Assembly: GCA_036877525.1 (NCBI GenBank)
Contig: JAZGTH010000104.1
Span: 1,143,501 to 1,207,500 of the forward strand
DNA: 64,000 bases
From: Chromobotia macracanthus
Lineage: Eukaryota > Chordata > Actinopteri > Cypriniformes > Botiidae
Direction of reading: 5' to 3'
Numbering within the stretch: the first letter of the stretch is position 1; each line of letters opens with the position of its first letter. Below are positions 47,240 to 58,768 of the stretch, piece by piece. Made by a program: the position numbers and the translations under genes. Under the pieces are notes generated by a model. That model ran no database searches, was not told where the DNA came from, and saw only the letters and a list, made by a program, of their open reading frames with translations.

Positions 47240-49320
47240 CTGTGACAGCAGAGGAGCAGTAACTAACTGTCCATCTGTTGTGTCACTCTCTCCTCTGAGG
47301 TCACATACTGAATCCAGATCACATCTGAAATCATCCACCCGCATAACAGTTTTAATCTGTAGAAACGTTTCCCTAACGTTTCCATTCAGCGACAAAAACA
47401 AATAAAGAGGAAAGTTATATGAAGCCTTTTGTCTGAGTCTCCTTCAGCATGTTTCAACAGTGGGGTGAAATAGTGCTGCTCTGTGATGAATGACGTCAGT
47501 TTCCTGTGACACATTACGTCATAGTCATTATCACAATCCCTGTGACGTCATTTATTGATAATGTAATGCATCACAATTTCCACTGACGGATCTAAATCAA
47601 AGCTTATTCTTCCATTCTTCCCACGATCGGAGAGTCAGAGTCAAGTCCTGCGCTTTAAAGAGCAAACCTTAACTAAATCAATCCTCTGGAAGATGCCTGT
47701 GTTGAAACCCTGACTCAACATTGTAACAATAAATTGCTAAACCAAATTTAAAAAGCAAGAAAGTCTTAATAATCATCCTCAGTAACTTTATTTAGGCCGT
47801 TTCACTGAAGTTCACAGAATTAAACGTTCCTCGATTAGCAACACGAAACCTGTCATCATTTGATTCTTCTATATGATTCTGTATGATTCATAAAATGAAT
47901 TAAATCTCTGAAAATCTTGCAGAAGCAAAGATTGTGAATATACTGTAAGAAACTTTCATATACACGCACTTAGATGTCAACATTTACCACTTAAACCTCA
48001 AAATTCATGACAACCAACAAACTTCATTGTTGTTTATGTCAGCAAACAGCAAAACAAGAAGCCTATAAAATAACCACATCATTTATTCATGCTGCAATGC
48101 ATGCTGGGAGTTTGCAAATCCTTAAATCAGAAATTGTTTAATATAAAATTAACTTCTAAGCTAGTTGGGACAAAATTTGGGAGAAAACTGTTACTCTGTT
48201 AAAATGTGATTTTTAACCCAAAATAATTACAATTGCCATGAGATTATGTTGGAAATCAATGCAGATTGATGTCACAGAGTCATACACGAATGTTCACAGG
48301 ATACAAATGCTCCAGTAAATCTCTAAATCCAGCACCAAATAGTGACAAAAACCAATATAAACCAACAAAACATAAACCAATATAAACCAACAAAAGCAAC
48401 CAACATCAACTGCAGAACAGGACAGCGTTTATAAACTGAACCGAGTCTGTCAGCTGGGCAGTCAGCCGCTTCAAAACATCAGCCCTGTTGATGAGCTGAA
48501 TGACCAGGATGACTATGAAGAGATGATCTGAAGGAACCTAATTAGATAAGAGTTACACAAGGTTTGGTTTAGTGACAAGTTGCACTGTATCTTATCTTTT
48601 CCTTTCTGAATTTGAAGGGTATAAGGGGAAAGTCTGAATTGGTCCCAGATGGGCAATACTCAGGAACTTATCACCAGGAATAACATACAACCTTTTTAGA
48701 TATGCAACATTAGAGAAAGGTCAACATTAATGCAGGATCTAGAACCATTTCTCAAACGTATTTTTAGAGTTGTATTGCCACCCAGGGAGGAAACCAGAGC
48801 TGGTGAAGGCTATGAAAGACAGCCAATGAGGGACCGACCGGCCATGTTGGGCAACACTTTGAAAAGATGCTTGTATAGAGTAAGATGGTGACCAATATAT
48901 GAACAAACAGCATTGAAAACAAAATCAACAAATTATGGCCCAAAATGCTTCCAAAACAATACTGCAGGTTCAAAATGTGTATCAAGCGTTTGTATGCATC
49001 TTGCTAACTTGATTTATGCAAAATACATCTTCAAATATAATCTCTGTTATCATTTATTATGCTTTCACAGTAAGAATAATGTAGTTTGGTTCAAACAGGG
49101 CAAAATCATTTACATTTGTACAGAATCTGAGGAGGATTAAACGATTATAAAAAGCTAAAAGGGACTTAAATTAAACTCTCTTGGAGGTAAAGGTTATGCA
49201 TATTAAAAGGTTACACATATTGCCTATCAAAGATCAGCTCAAACATGGTTACAAAAGTTTCATGAATCCATGTACTATCATATTGTAATGTTTCATGCAT
49301 TAAAATCAGCTGTTTTCTTT
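47240..49320. other. Non-coding stretch
   Basis: No gene, tandem array or recognised element was found. 47,480-47,560 has several TGACGTCA-like words (AATGACGTCAGTTTCC, TGTGACGTCATTT) that resemble CRE sites. Confidence 0.4.
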
Positions 49321-49327
49321 ATATCTG

Positions 49328-49651
49328 TCCCAGCTAACAGGGAACATTCTCAGGACGTTGGATAACGTTCCCTCAAAGTTATCAAAAGCGTTCCTGCAAT
49401 AATGTTACTAGAAAGTTTTTAACCATTATACATCAAAATGTTATTCAACAAAAAAGTTGTTAGTGGAACATTTTAAAAAACATTACAAAATGTAAAAAGT
49501 TTAAATAACATTCTTATAACCAGACAGTAATGTTAATACAACATCTACAAAACTGGATGTTTTGAACATCACTAGAACATTCGAAATAACATTTGACCCT
49601 TAATAGAAACATCAGGGAAATGTTCTTACAACCTAAAACTGTTAGCTGGGA
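49328..49651. mobile_element. AGCTAACA-family MITE, copy 3
   Basis: It runs 'TCCCAGCTAACAGGGAAC' to 'AACCTAAAACTGTTAGCTGGGA' (324 bases). The terminal inverted repeat TCCCAGCTAACAG is perfect for 13 bases. This is the best-preserved of three copies. Confidence 0.9.
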
Positions 49652-49829
49652 TGGAGATCTTTTTTATACATTCCCAAGATGTATTCTTCAAGCCCCATTA
49701 TCTATACACACATCTGACACAGAGATGCTAGCATGCGCTAGTTCTTAATAACGCTATGATATATAACAGAGATGGTTTCAGAAGCAGGACAAATGCTATA
49801 TGTAACACCCATTTAAACAGAGAGGAAAG

Positions 49830-50070
49830 TTTATGAGACGTAATGAGAATGATTTAGCGGTGGAGCTGTCGTTAGCGACGAGCGTCTCATCATGTTTTAT
49901 TGACAACACGCATCTTCAGTTAGCCAGCAGGGAGGCAGTAACCCAGAGGCTAGAGACTGAACAGACGCAGGAAGCTAATGTGCTAATGCCTTCACTTAAT
50001 GACTCAGTAAGAGCTCGGCAAACTGTCCACTATAATAAGAACATCCTGTTCAGACAAGTAACATTGCTGT
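49830..50070. promoter_or_regulatory. Possible conserved block, alternatively a short open frame
   Basis: 'AATGAGAATGATTTAGCGG', 'GTCGTTAGCGACGAGCGTC' and 'CATGTTTTATTGACAACACG' look regulatory. An ATG frame of 79 codons (from 49,833 to TAA at 50,070) crosses it, and a donor-like CT|GTAAGTGATC overlaps its stop. Third-position composition is not coding-like. I favour non-coding. Confidence 0.28.
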
Positions 50071-50464
50071 AAGTGATCACTTTATCAGCTCCGTTGTGTG
50101 TTTACTGCCAATTATAGACGTAACAACTTTCATTTTCTGTTGTGTCTATTGTCTATTTGTTTGTTTAAGTAATGTTAAGATGTGTCTGCTTGATTTAACA
50201 CTTGATAAATCGATGAGGACATAATGAACAATGTTTGACTATGGGAACGTTTGCTTGTCCCCATAACCTACATCTGACAAAACTATGAAACCTCTATTCA
50301 TTACGCAATACACTGTATGTAGCTAGCAAAATCTGATTTAGTCAGTAATACAGATGGCTATACTGTCAGAAATGTGTAAAATGTGTAGCGTTAGTTTGTC
50401 CCTGAGGCAGTTCCCTCAAACAAACATCTGATGAACCTGAAGATGTACAGAAATGTGCTTTGAG

Positions 50465-50724
50465 CAGTGTTTCTCAACCAGGCATCTGAGACCCACTGGA
50501 GGGCCTCCACAAACTTCCAAGAGGGCCTCAAGATGACAAAAACAGCATTAAGATAAGCTGCTACAACAACTACAACTCAAGTTACCTCTTAGTGCTTGGT
50601 TATTTTTACAATACATATATATTACTTTCTAGATATGCCAAGCTCTAGAAATTGTGAGTGGAGGGGTTCAAATATTGTTGTGAACAATGGGAGGGGCTTG
50701 AGCTGAGAAGGTTGAGATCTACTG
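50465..50724. mobile_element. hAT-type MITE with degraded target duplication
   Basis: The left end CAGTGTTTCTCAACC is a classical hAT terminus; the right end reads GGTTGAGATCTACTG. Flanking 8-mers GCTTTGAG (50,457-50,464) and CTTTTGAG (50,725-50,732) agree at six of eight positions. 260 bases, no coding capacity. Confidence 0.85.
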
Positions 50725-51339
50725 CTTTTGAGCTAGATTAGAAAGACGTGTATTCGTTTCTTATGTTAAAGGGAACAGGAGGTGTACTGTTTAAAGGTAC
50801 TGCCCCAGCTAAAGCCAAAAGCTATAAATCCCATTTTTTTGTGACTGTGTACTCTTAAATGGCTGTCAATGGAGAAAGAGGCTTCTGGCCCACAGAATGG
50901 TGAAGTTCCAACCACGAGTGGCCAACTGGATAGTTCCAAGCTTTGGACGAAACCTTTATCTGGAGACGTCCTCAAGTACAAATGTTAAATGAAGTCATTT
51001 ATTTGTCTAATTGTAAAAATGCAAAAAAGGGAGGGGCTCGTGTCAAAATTACACCAAGCGTTACATAAAAAAACAATACAATGTGGTATGTCTTTATTTC
51101 GACAGCTAAGTAAACGTGTGCATGTGTTTAAGCTGGAAACTCTGTAGGAGTGTGAGAACGTGTGTGAGGAAACCGGCTTTCCTATCCTAGAGGAAACAGA
51201 AAAAAGACAGACAGGAAGTCTATACAGTGTGCGCACACATGCGCACACACACACACAACAAAATCTTCTTTAAAGTCCTCAAGGGTCGTTCAACTTCATA
51301 ATTTAGTCAAAGGTGCAAGCATTCATTTTCTCAAGAAGG

Positions 51340-51960
51340 CAGAGTGAGAGCTCAAGATTTTCCACCCCTCTCTCAAGCATGACTGCTTTCCTGCCGGGCG
51401 TTTGGCCCTCCTGCAGGGTGACTCCTAGACGGATTGCTCTGGTGACTACAGCGGACGTTCCAGAACCAGGCTGCCGGAATTCGCTGACAGAGACCTGCTG
51501 GCCTCCGGAGTGCTTCGGCTTCTTTGGACTTTCTTCCCATCACCTAAGAGGTCAGCGCTCTGGGTCATCCGTCACGTCATCAGGCTGCTTCCTGTTAAAG
51601 CTCATCTTGATGTGCATATCCCAGCCGCGTGGAACACTCGTTCAGACGGTCTGGATTCCTGCCACTCTTCCTCTCCTCTCACCTGCAGCTCCATGCTGGG
51701 GTTCCTCTTCCATTCCCAGATCATAAAACTCGCACGGATGTTGATCTTGGTCCCACCCCACACGGCTGCGTGTGAACCGGCAGTTTAGCAGCCGGACCCC
51801 ATGCATCCTCTGTGGGCGCGTCCATTTGTTTTCGTTTGAAGGCCACAGAGGGCATATCGCTCCAAAGGGTTTCACGAACAAATTCCTACAATAATTTAAT
51901 TCCCTACGCTCACTTTCCACACTGAAGGAAGACAAACCTCTGACTATCTGTGCAGCTGCT
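51340..51960. other. GC-richer segment with several open frames
   Basis: The segment has more CpG and GC than its flanks, and three frames on the two strands stay open for 50-135 codons. The plus strand has acceptor-like CCTCTCACCTGCAG (ending 51,688); the minus strand has the better-supported exon 51,683-51,765. This pattern suits an exon cluster, a decayed retrocopy or a transcribed non-coding unit. I cannot choose from sequence. Confidence 0.4.
51683..51765 (-). CDS. Candidate internal exon, unknown product
   Basis: On the minus strand a branch-like TGCTAAAC and TTCACACGCAG acceptor precede 83 bases ending in a consensus donor, CTGCAG|GTGAGAG. Two bases and 27 codons are open, beginning VWGGTKINIRASFMIWEW and ending NPSMELQ, with GC at about 80 percent of third positions. 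An in-frame TAA just upstream fixes the exon start near this acceptor. No family recognised. The polypyrimidine tract is short. Confidence 0.33.
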
Positions 51961-51969
51961 CTGTAAAGC

Positions 51970-53296
51970 ACGAGGCCTTTGCGTCATATCTCCTGGTCAG
52001 CCGTCTTTTCAACAACACGTTCGTTGCCATATTGTTGTAACCTTGCTGGCACCTACTCGTGAAACTGCACATGCAATATGTAAAGCTCTTCAGAAAACAG
52101 CTCTGATTCCAGTCTTAATTACCTTTGACTGGCTCCAAGTACACTTAGGAGAGGCTCCCTGCTGCCCAGAGTTCCCATTTTCCTTATTCAATAATAAACA
52201 AACATATGCACTCAGACTAAACCACACACACACTCATTTAAGACACTCCACCACAGGAACGCCAGCAGATCTAAGACGCTCCCATCAGTTTCCTGTTTAC
52301 TGTTGTTTGCCACTCATTAGCTTCAGCGCTGGATGTTTGGACGCTCTCACAGGGAAGACTGACTCTCTGTCCGACCGACTGTCTGTCTTTCGCTTTATCC
52401 CTTGTTCTTTCTCTCTTCACTGTCTGGCCCACACCAGTCTGTCACAAATGGATACACAGACAGGATGGGCTAGACGAGTCGCTGCCAGAAATGAACTGGA
52501 AACGGAGGGAGAGACAAAAAGTTGGAAAGAAATGATCTAAGTGCTGATGTTACGAGAAACTTTAATAGTGCTGCAGGATCGTAGGTCAGCAGCTCTTCTG
52601 ACTGCTGACAATCTCTTTCTGACATTTAGTTGAATCTTTTTATTCAAAGCAACATATACAGAGGCCCCAAACTGTATTTTTTATACCAAAGCATTAGTGT
52701 CATTGCCTTATATAACCAAGTGGAATTTATGTTGTACAAATATAGCACGAGCACACACAGAAATCACTTTTTAAATGATATATTAGAAATGCTAGTTTGT
52801 AGTTTTAGTAGTACTAGCTGACCTCATATATCATTAAATAACCTTGGAAGTAGATGCTTAATATTAATTGAACAAATGGCTATAAAAACCTAATGTGAAT
52901 TCTACAAAAAATAAGCAACTGATAACAGATGACACACTGATGTTTGTCGTTTTATCTAATGTAATGAAAGTCATACACTTGTAAGTGTGGTTTAAAGATG
53001 CAGATGAAGCTGTTTTCAGTCTGTGGGCCAGCAGTACCCTTAATGAAACCTGCAATATCTCTGTGAGCAGCACTGTGTCTTAACCACTTTTCATTTGCTC
53101 ACCTACACTATACAGAAAATGAACAATAAACAAATACTTACTGCCAATTAAATCAGTCATTAATGCCACGATTAAGTGCAACATATCCAACAGAAAATGA
53201 TACGTCACAGTATTTGTACTATGAAACGATACAGAATGGTGCATAAATATATGAACTGGGACACACTTTATAACAGCATTGTCTTTCTAGTGTCTT

Positions 53297-53333
<37 letters not shown>

Positions 53334-53449
53334 GACAGTAATGATGAGCTATGTTCGGGCTGGGGATGAGAGACACATCAATCTGTCTCTACTGACAGAC
53401 TTTACATTTGATTTGTTTTCATTGGGCCAGAGTTCCACACTAAAGCTGA

Positions 53450-53489
<40 letters not shown>

Positions 53490-54540
53490 TGAGTGAAAGG
53501 GATCTTAGATCTTTCATGCATCACAAACTTTGACATGTTCTCAGCCGACACACTTTCATGTATCCAGACAGATTAAAGGAAAGAGGCAGAAAGAGAAATA
53601 AATAGTGATTTTAAAGAACACACAGAGTTGCACACGCATCATTTTGGTTTGTTCTTAAAACACAGTTTCAGAACAAGCGAGGGTTTGCGTCTGTGAGGTC
53701 CTGACTGTACCGCAGCTGTGTGTGAGAGAGTGTGTGTGTTTGTGTGTGAGTGCGTGTGAGAGTGTATGTGTGTGTCGGTGTGTCTGTATGTATCTGTGTA
53801 TGTGTGTATGCGAGTGTGTGTGTGGGCCGCAGGGGTGTGTTCTGCAGTAATGGAAACAGGGTTTGAGGCTGAGACTGTATTAAGAGGATAATTGAGTTGC
53901 TCCATCAGGCGTAGCTGAATTCTGTAAAGATCTGTAGAGTTGGCAGACGAAACCTCCTCCCTCTTTCACTCAGTCTTTCCATTTCTTTCTCTCACATCTT
54001 TCTCTCATTCTCTCCTTTACTTTCTGCTCTCTCACACACACAGAATAGTATGTGAATTTTACAGCAAAGTTTCGGGTGTAACGCCCTCATTTATTTGTGG
54101 GAGTGAACCTCTTAAATTATCCTTCTGTGTGTATGGATGGAAGGAGTCTTTCCCATCACCGCCACCTCACGATGGTTGACATGGTGGCAACCATAGCAAT
54201 GGTTTGGCATTTTGAAACTGTAAAGAGAAACATGCGGGTCAATGGTTCGAGCCATTCTGCATTTCTACTCTTGCGTCTACACTTGTTTTGCATTTCTAAT
54301 CATGTCTCTGCATTAACAACTAATTGCTCTGTTGTTCAGTCAATAATATTTCATGTATTTAATGAAAATTCAGTCATGGGTACCTACATTTTTTGGGAAT
54401 GGATTCAATTGTACAATGTGTTGTCACTCCCCTAAACAATCAAACCAGTGTGTACAGCACAGGGTTATGAAAGAGGAGTGACACCACTGTTCAGCTGCAG
54501 TGTGAACGCGGCCTTAGAGACTCTGCTGGATGTTTGATAT
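51970..54540. other. Non-coding stretch with microsatellites
   Basis: Contains (TC)n at 53,300-53,330, (GA)n at 53,453-53,490 and a GT-rich tract at 53,710-53,825. A 196-codon frame starting at 51,950 lacks splice signals, domains and codon bias, and I do not call it. Confidence 0.5.
53300..53330. repeat. (CT)n microsatellite
   Basis: Thirty-one bases of CT dinucleotide; a (GA)n tract follows 120 bases later at 53,453-53,490, so the two could pair as inverted arms. Confidence 0.93.
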
Positions 54541-54549
54541 AAGCTCTAC

Positions 54550-54609
54550 CTCCTCTCTCTTCCTCCAGATGGTAATGTTCTCCTCCTCGTCCCCATGCAG
54601 ACTCAGCTC
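54550..54609 (-). CDS. Candidate 60-base exon, unknown product
   Basis: On the minus strand the acceptor AATCTCCTTCCATCTCCAG opens 60 bases ending GAGGAG|GTAGAG, a usable donor. Phase 0 reads ELSLHGDEEENITIWRKREE; a second frame (two bases, 19 codons, one base) is also open and would join in phase to the exon at 51,683. The plus strand also shows an acceptor here (CTCTCTCTTCCTCCAG), caused by the same pyrimidine run. Short and unrecognised. Confidence 0.22.
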
Positions 54610-54861
54610 CTGGAGATGGAAGGAGATTTATGGGGGCTTCTCGTCTCAGAATCACCACTCTGAGTCTCAGTGCACACCAGGGTGCGGGTGGGTTTGTTTC
54701 ACGACATATCTCATCACTGCAGCTTGTGTTTCATACACATTCCATCCTGCTGTGCGTATGCACGCACACACACCCGTAATCACACACACACATGCAAACA
54801 AACAGGGGCGTATGGCAAATATGAGTGTGTGTTGTGCAGGCAGGAGGTTTATCTGTATATA

Positions 54862-54877
54862 TGTGTGTGTGTGTGTG

Positions 54878-54914
<37 letters not shown>
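54862..54914. repeat. (TG)n microsatellite
   Basis: About 53 bases of TG/GT with a single TT interruption. Confidence 0.96.
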
Positions 54915-54916
<2 letters not shown>

Positions 54917-55528
54917 CTCATCTGCAACCTGCTTGCTCTCTCATTTTCAATCTCAGCCCAATTAATTTAGCAGAATTAATCTCTCGCTGTGCACAGCCGC
55001 TCCTGGCACACACACACTCCTCCCCGCGACACAAAGCACAGTGAAACATGAAATAGTGTCTCATGCCACCATCCATCTGGCATCTTAGCACACACACATA
55101 CTAACACACACTCTCATCTACACACACATGAAAACACACCCTCATATACACGTGCGCACACACACACATATGACATTTGCAGATTGGGAGTGTGAGAGAT
55201 GAGGGAGTGATTTCCTCTCCTCATGAAGAACTTGCAGTGTTCTCGGGGACGGGAAGCAGAGGGTGGAGAAGATGAGGGCGTTTCTTCTGATGCTTCTGAT
55301 CGCAAACACACTCGCAGACCACCGCATGACTACAGATGGAGTCTGATGCAACATCGCCATCCGCATGACTGTCCTCAAAGTTCTTTATGCTGATTGGATG
55401 ATGTTGCAGCAGATCTCTGATCTGATTGGTCGGTATGAAATTTCAAGATACGGTTTACGTGCTTTAGGAACTACAGGCCTAAAAACACCATAAGCTTCTG
55501 GTGATAAGCATATATGTATGATATACAG

Positions 55529-55693
55529 CAGGGCTATTTGTCTCAGGCCCTGGAGAAACTCTATCCTGCAGTTTAGTTCAAAATTTAATCTAAACTCAGG
55601 TTGCCCTAAAGACCTTGATGAGCTGGTTCAGGTGTGTTTGGCTGAGGTTGGAGGTAAACTCAGCAGGACACTGGCCCTCCAAGAACTGCCCTG
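55529..55693. mobile_element. hAT-type MITE with perfect 8-bp target duplication
   Basis: The element begins CAGGGCTATTTG and ends AAGAACTGCCCTG, and is flanked by ATATACAG on both sides (55,521-55,528 and 55,694-55,701). The body includes 'TGAGCTGGTTCAGGTGTG', 'GTAAACTCAGCAGGACAC' and 'GGCCCTCCAAGAAC', wording of a common fish MITE. 165 bases. Confidence 0.92.
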
Positions 55694-55782
55694 ATATACA
55701 GTATGTAGAGAGGAATTCTGAATCAGTTCATAACGGCTGGAATTGTGTCCCTTGTTCTGGTTAGTTAGGGCAAAACAATGAC

Positions 55783-56028
55783 CTGAATTTACTCACTCTC
55801 ATGTCATTCCAAACCTGTGTGACTTTTTCTCTTCTGTGGAACATAAAAGAAGATATTTTGAGGAATGTCTTGGTGGTTTTGTGTCCATTCAACAGAAGTC
55901 AATCGGTGCCACTGTTGTTTGGTTACCTACATACTTCAAAATATCTTCTTTTGTGTTCCTCAGAAGCAAAAAGGTCATACAGGTTTGGAACAGAAGAATT
56001 GTTATTTTTGGGTGAACTATCCCTTTAA
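55783..56028 (+). mobile_element. Angel-like MITE, near-complete
   Basis: 'ACTCACTCTCATGTCATTCC', 'AAACCTGTGTGACTTTTTC', 'AAAAGAAGATATTTTGAGG', then the mirrored 'CAAAATATCTTCTTTTGTG', 'AGGTCATACAGGTTTGG' and the terminus 'TTTTTGGGTGAACTATCC' with CTTTAA. The inverted halves would form a long hairpin. The left terminus is slightly eroded. Confidence 0.9.
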
Positions 56029-56029
56029 C

Positions 56030-58190
56030 CTCAGAACATTCTGTCATGTTGTTGTTGATTTGGGGGTCTTTACATCTTATGTGACTCTCAGCTAAACTGT
56101 TCTGGTAACAGCACAATATATCCACTTCATTTTTAATACTGGTGAAAAAGCATCTAACAACATAATCATAAGCTTAAAGTAAAACACATTAAGAAAACCT
56201 GATTGTCTGTTTGTTATTTACTGAGTCACATGACCAGATTTGTTTCACACGAACACAATAAGACGCATTAAAAAGATCTTACATGAACTGAACGGATGCA
56301 TTTCTACATCAGAATCATGTTCTGGCACATCAGGCACATGCTGGTGTCTCAGTGCAGCTTTCTGCTGTGATGGTTCATCCTGAAAATGAAATGCCCCTCT
56401 GACGGGTTTGTTCAGCACCCAGCTGTCCTGCCCAACATCTTCTCTACGCCAGACACAGTTTAAACCAGCCTAACCCATCACCATGCCAGCCGTTGCCTGG
56501 CAACCCTGGCTCACAGCCCGCACCCGGACCGAGAACAGAGAGAGAAACAGTGGAACAAAAAGAATTTGGTTCTAATAAACGTTCCGTTTAGAAGTTACAG
56601 CTGTCCAGTTTATCTGCAAAACTGCCATCCCGTAATATTCACAGAATCCAAGAAAACATGTGAACATACACAACTATATATGTACATGTATATCCATATA
56701 CAGACAAAGAGATCAAGCACCTACACAAACACATAATATAACAGTATTTTCTATGGTATAGAAAATATATCATCTTAAGTACAACATATAATATTACACA
56801 CCTATAGAAATCCCACCTCATATCTCTAATTCATGTATTTACAGTATGAATGTTTATTTAACTATAGGCAATTTTGTGAGTCAGTAGTTAGTTTAAAACT
56901 ACATTAGTTTATATTAGCTTATATTAGTTTTAAAACGAACACTTTTAGATACTTTTTTTTGACTTTATAATTTGTATACTTGTATAAAATGTATACTTTT
57001 AAGCACAAGAGTAAAAGCAAGGCCAAATTTTTAATCTTTAAACATATAATACAAATTCATTACAATAATATAGAATTAAAATTATAATAAATAAAGATCA
57101 TTAAACCTTTTCTATATTTATTGTGTGAAAACAATTTTTAACTGTTTTAGTGGCTCTTTTATTTCCACCTCAACCGACAATTTTGCCACTAATAAAAATA
57201 CTGAAGAAAAAAAATCATTGCTTTCCAAACAAACTGTAATTTTGCTATATTACACAAAAAGCGAGAACATAATTTTAGGTACACTAAATGAACACAATAA
57301 TTAAACTTTAGCAACACAGCGGATTTAAATGTGGAAACCATATCTGTCCATAACAGCTATACAGAATTACAAAATAAAACTAAATAAAAGCAGAATTCTC
57401 CTGCAGATAAATCTACTGCTGGACAAAATTAAAATTTAAAAATGTATTCACAGACAATTTGTACTCCAAGATTTAATTTCTTAAAGTTTCTATAGCTTTA
57501 GATATCATGAATATATATCATGAAGGATATGAGGCGATAGTAACGCTCTCCAATCACCATACATTTGTTTTATTATATAACTTAATATTATGGAGTACAG
57601 ATTTATACAAATTATAGAGGGATCAGCCAATCACCCTTCAGCAAACAATGTAAGTCTTGTGCTAAGATAACATGAGCTCATTTTCAGATCAGTGGCAGCT
57701 GAAAGCAGTTAGTCTGTCATTATACAGTACAGAAGTGAATGAGAGCAGATACTGTGCTCAGATCAGACACTGCTGCCACCTAGAGTCCAATCTCGAGTTG
57801 TTACACTCATTGAGCTGTTTAAATATAACACTGTGATCAGGCTTTAAAGCTGCAGCTTTTAACTCAGATTCATTTGATTTAATTTGTAATGCAACTCTTT
57901 AAAGCAATTTAATTTGATTGTTTTTAACTCACGGTGCACGGCGAAATAAACACAAAGCGCTAGTCAGAACGTATCAGCATCAGCATCTGGGCTCCACCAA
58001 TCAGAACGCTGCGTTCCGTTAGAGGAAGCAACCTTAAAATAACCAACCTCGAGGCAGTCCAATGGTTCAGAAATAATGGGCTGGATAATTCAGAATACCT
58101 TCCTGTTTCTTTCAACCTCTGTATGACTGAAGTCAGGGCACGCCGCTCTACGCAAACATGTCTTAGAGGTGAATTAAAGCAGATCACAGA
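56030..58190. other. Non-coding AT-rich stretch
   Basis: No gene seen; a CTCF-like motif lies at 57,768. Repeated ATATCATGAA words near 57,504-57,535 are minor. Confidence 0.5.
57768..57788 (-). promoter_or_regulatory. CTCF-like motif
   Basis: The reverse complement reads GGACTCTAGGTGGCAGCAGTG, a good match to YAGRKGGCRSYR. Single by-eye match. Confidence 0.42.
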
Positions 58191-58460
58191 GTTTTGTTAA
58201 TGAATAGTAGATATATGAGTTTGGGGGGTTGAGGATGAAAATATTTAACCTGTGCGGCGTGAGGCTTTCGAGAGGAGCCCCGAGGCTCGATCCCCCCCAG
58301 AGATCACAGCGCAGGCTGTATGCCCCATTTATCTTATTGTTTGGAACACATGAAAAGCAAGTAAGGACGTGTTTATATGTAACAAATGAGGCCAGATTAT
58401 GAGCTTCCGTCCTGCACTTCTTGAAAACCTTGACGTGTGCCACGCAGAGCGAGAAATCAC
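58190..58460. promoter_or_regulatory. Possible conserved non-coding element
   Basis: 'GATGAAAATATTTAACCTG', 'CCCATTTATCTTATTGTTTG', 'GAGGCCAGATTATGAGC' and 'CTTGAAAACCTTGACGTG' are complex and repeat-free. TTATTGTTTG is a SOX-like word and TTTATCTTA contains a GATA core. Confidence 0.4.
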
Positions 58461-58653
58461 GCAGGCCCGAATAGCAGAGGGCAGTTTATTTTTTTGTAAT
58501 ACCTGATAAATGTTTAAACTACACTGAGGGTATAAACAGGGTGGTCCACCAAAAGCACGTCCTGAACCATTAAACTACAAATGTAAATGTGCTTTAAACC
58601 CCAATCCAGACATCACAGGTCTGCCTGAATGTGACACTAATGATCAAAGCATC

Positions 58654-58768
58654 GTGATTCACGGCGAATCAGTGTCATGATTCATGGAGAATCAACATCA
58701 TTATTCATCACAAATTAGCATCATTATTTATTGCAAATCAGAGTTGTGATTTCTGGTGAATCAGCGTT
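58654..58768. repeat. Degenerate 23-bp dyad array, 5 units
   Basis: Five consecutive 23-base units: GTGATTCACGGCGAATCAGTG, ATGATTCATGGAGAATCAAC, ATTATTCATCACAAATTAGC, ATTATTTATTGCAAATCAGA and GTGATTTCTGGTGAATCAGC (each plus two or three bases). The first two hold a perfect TGATTC-N5-GAATCA inverted repeat; the others preserve its trace. The period is exact with no indels although the units are strongly diverged. Confidence 0.85.

Noticed and set aside
49833..50072. A 79-codon protein gene
   Set aside because: No codon bias, no domain, and the sequence looks like regulatory DNA; listed as a possible conserved block instead.
51950..52540. A 196-codon plus-strand frame
   Set aside because: It begins without an ATG context, has no recognisable motifs, no paired splice sites and non-coding composition.
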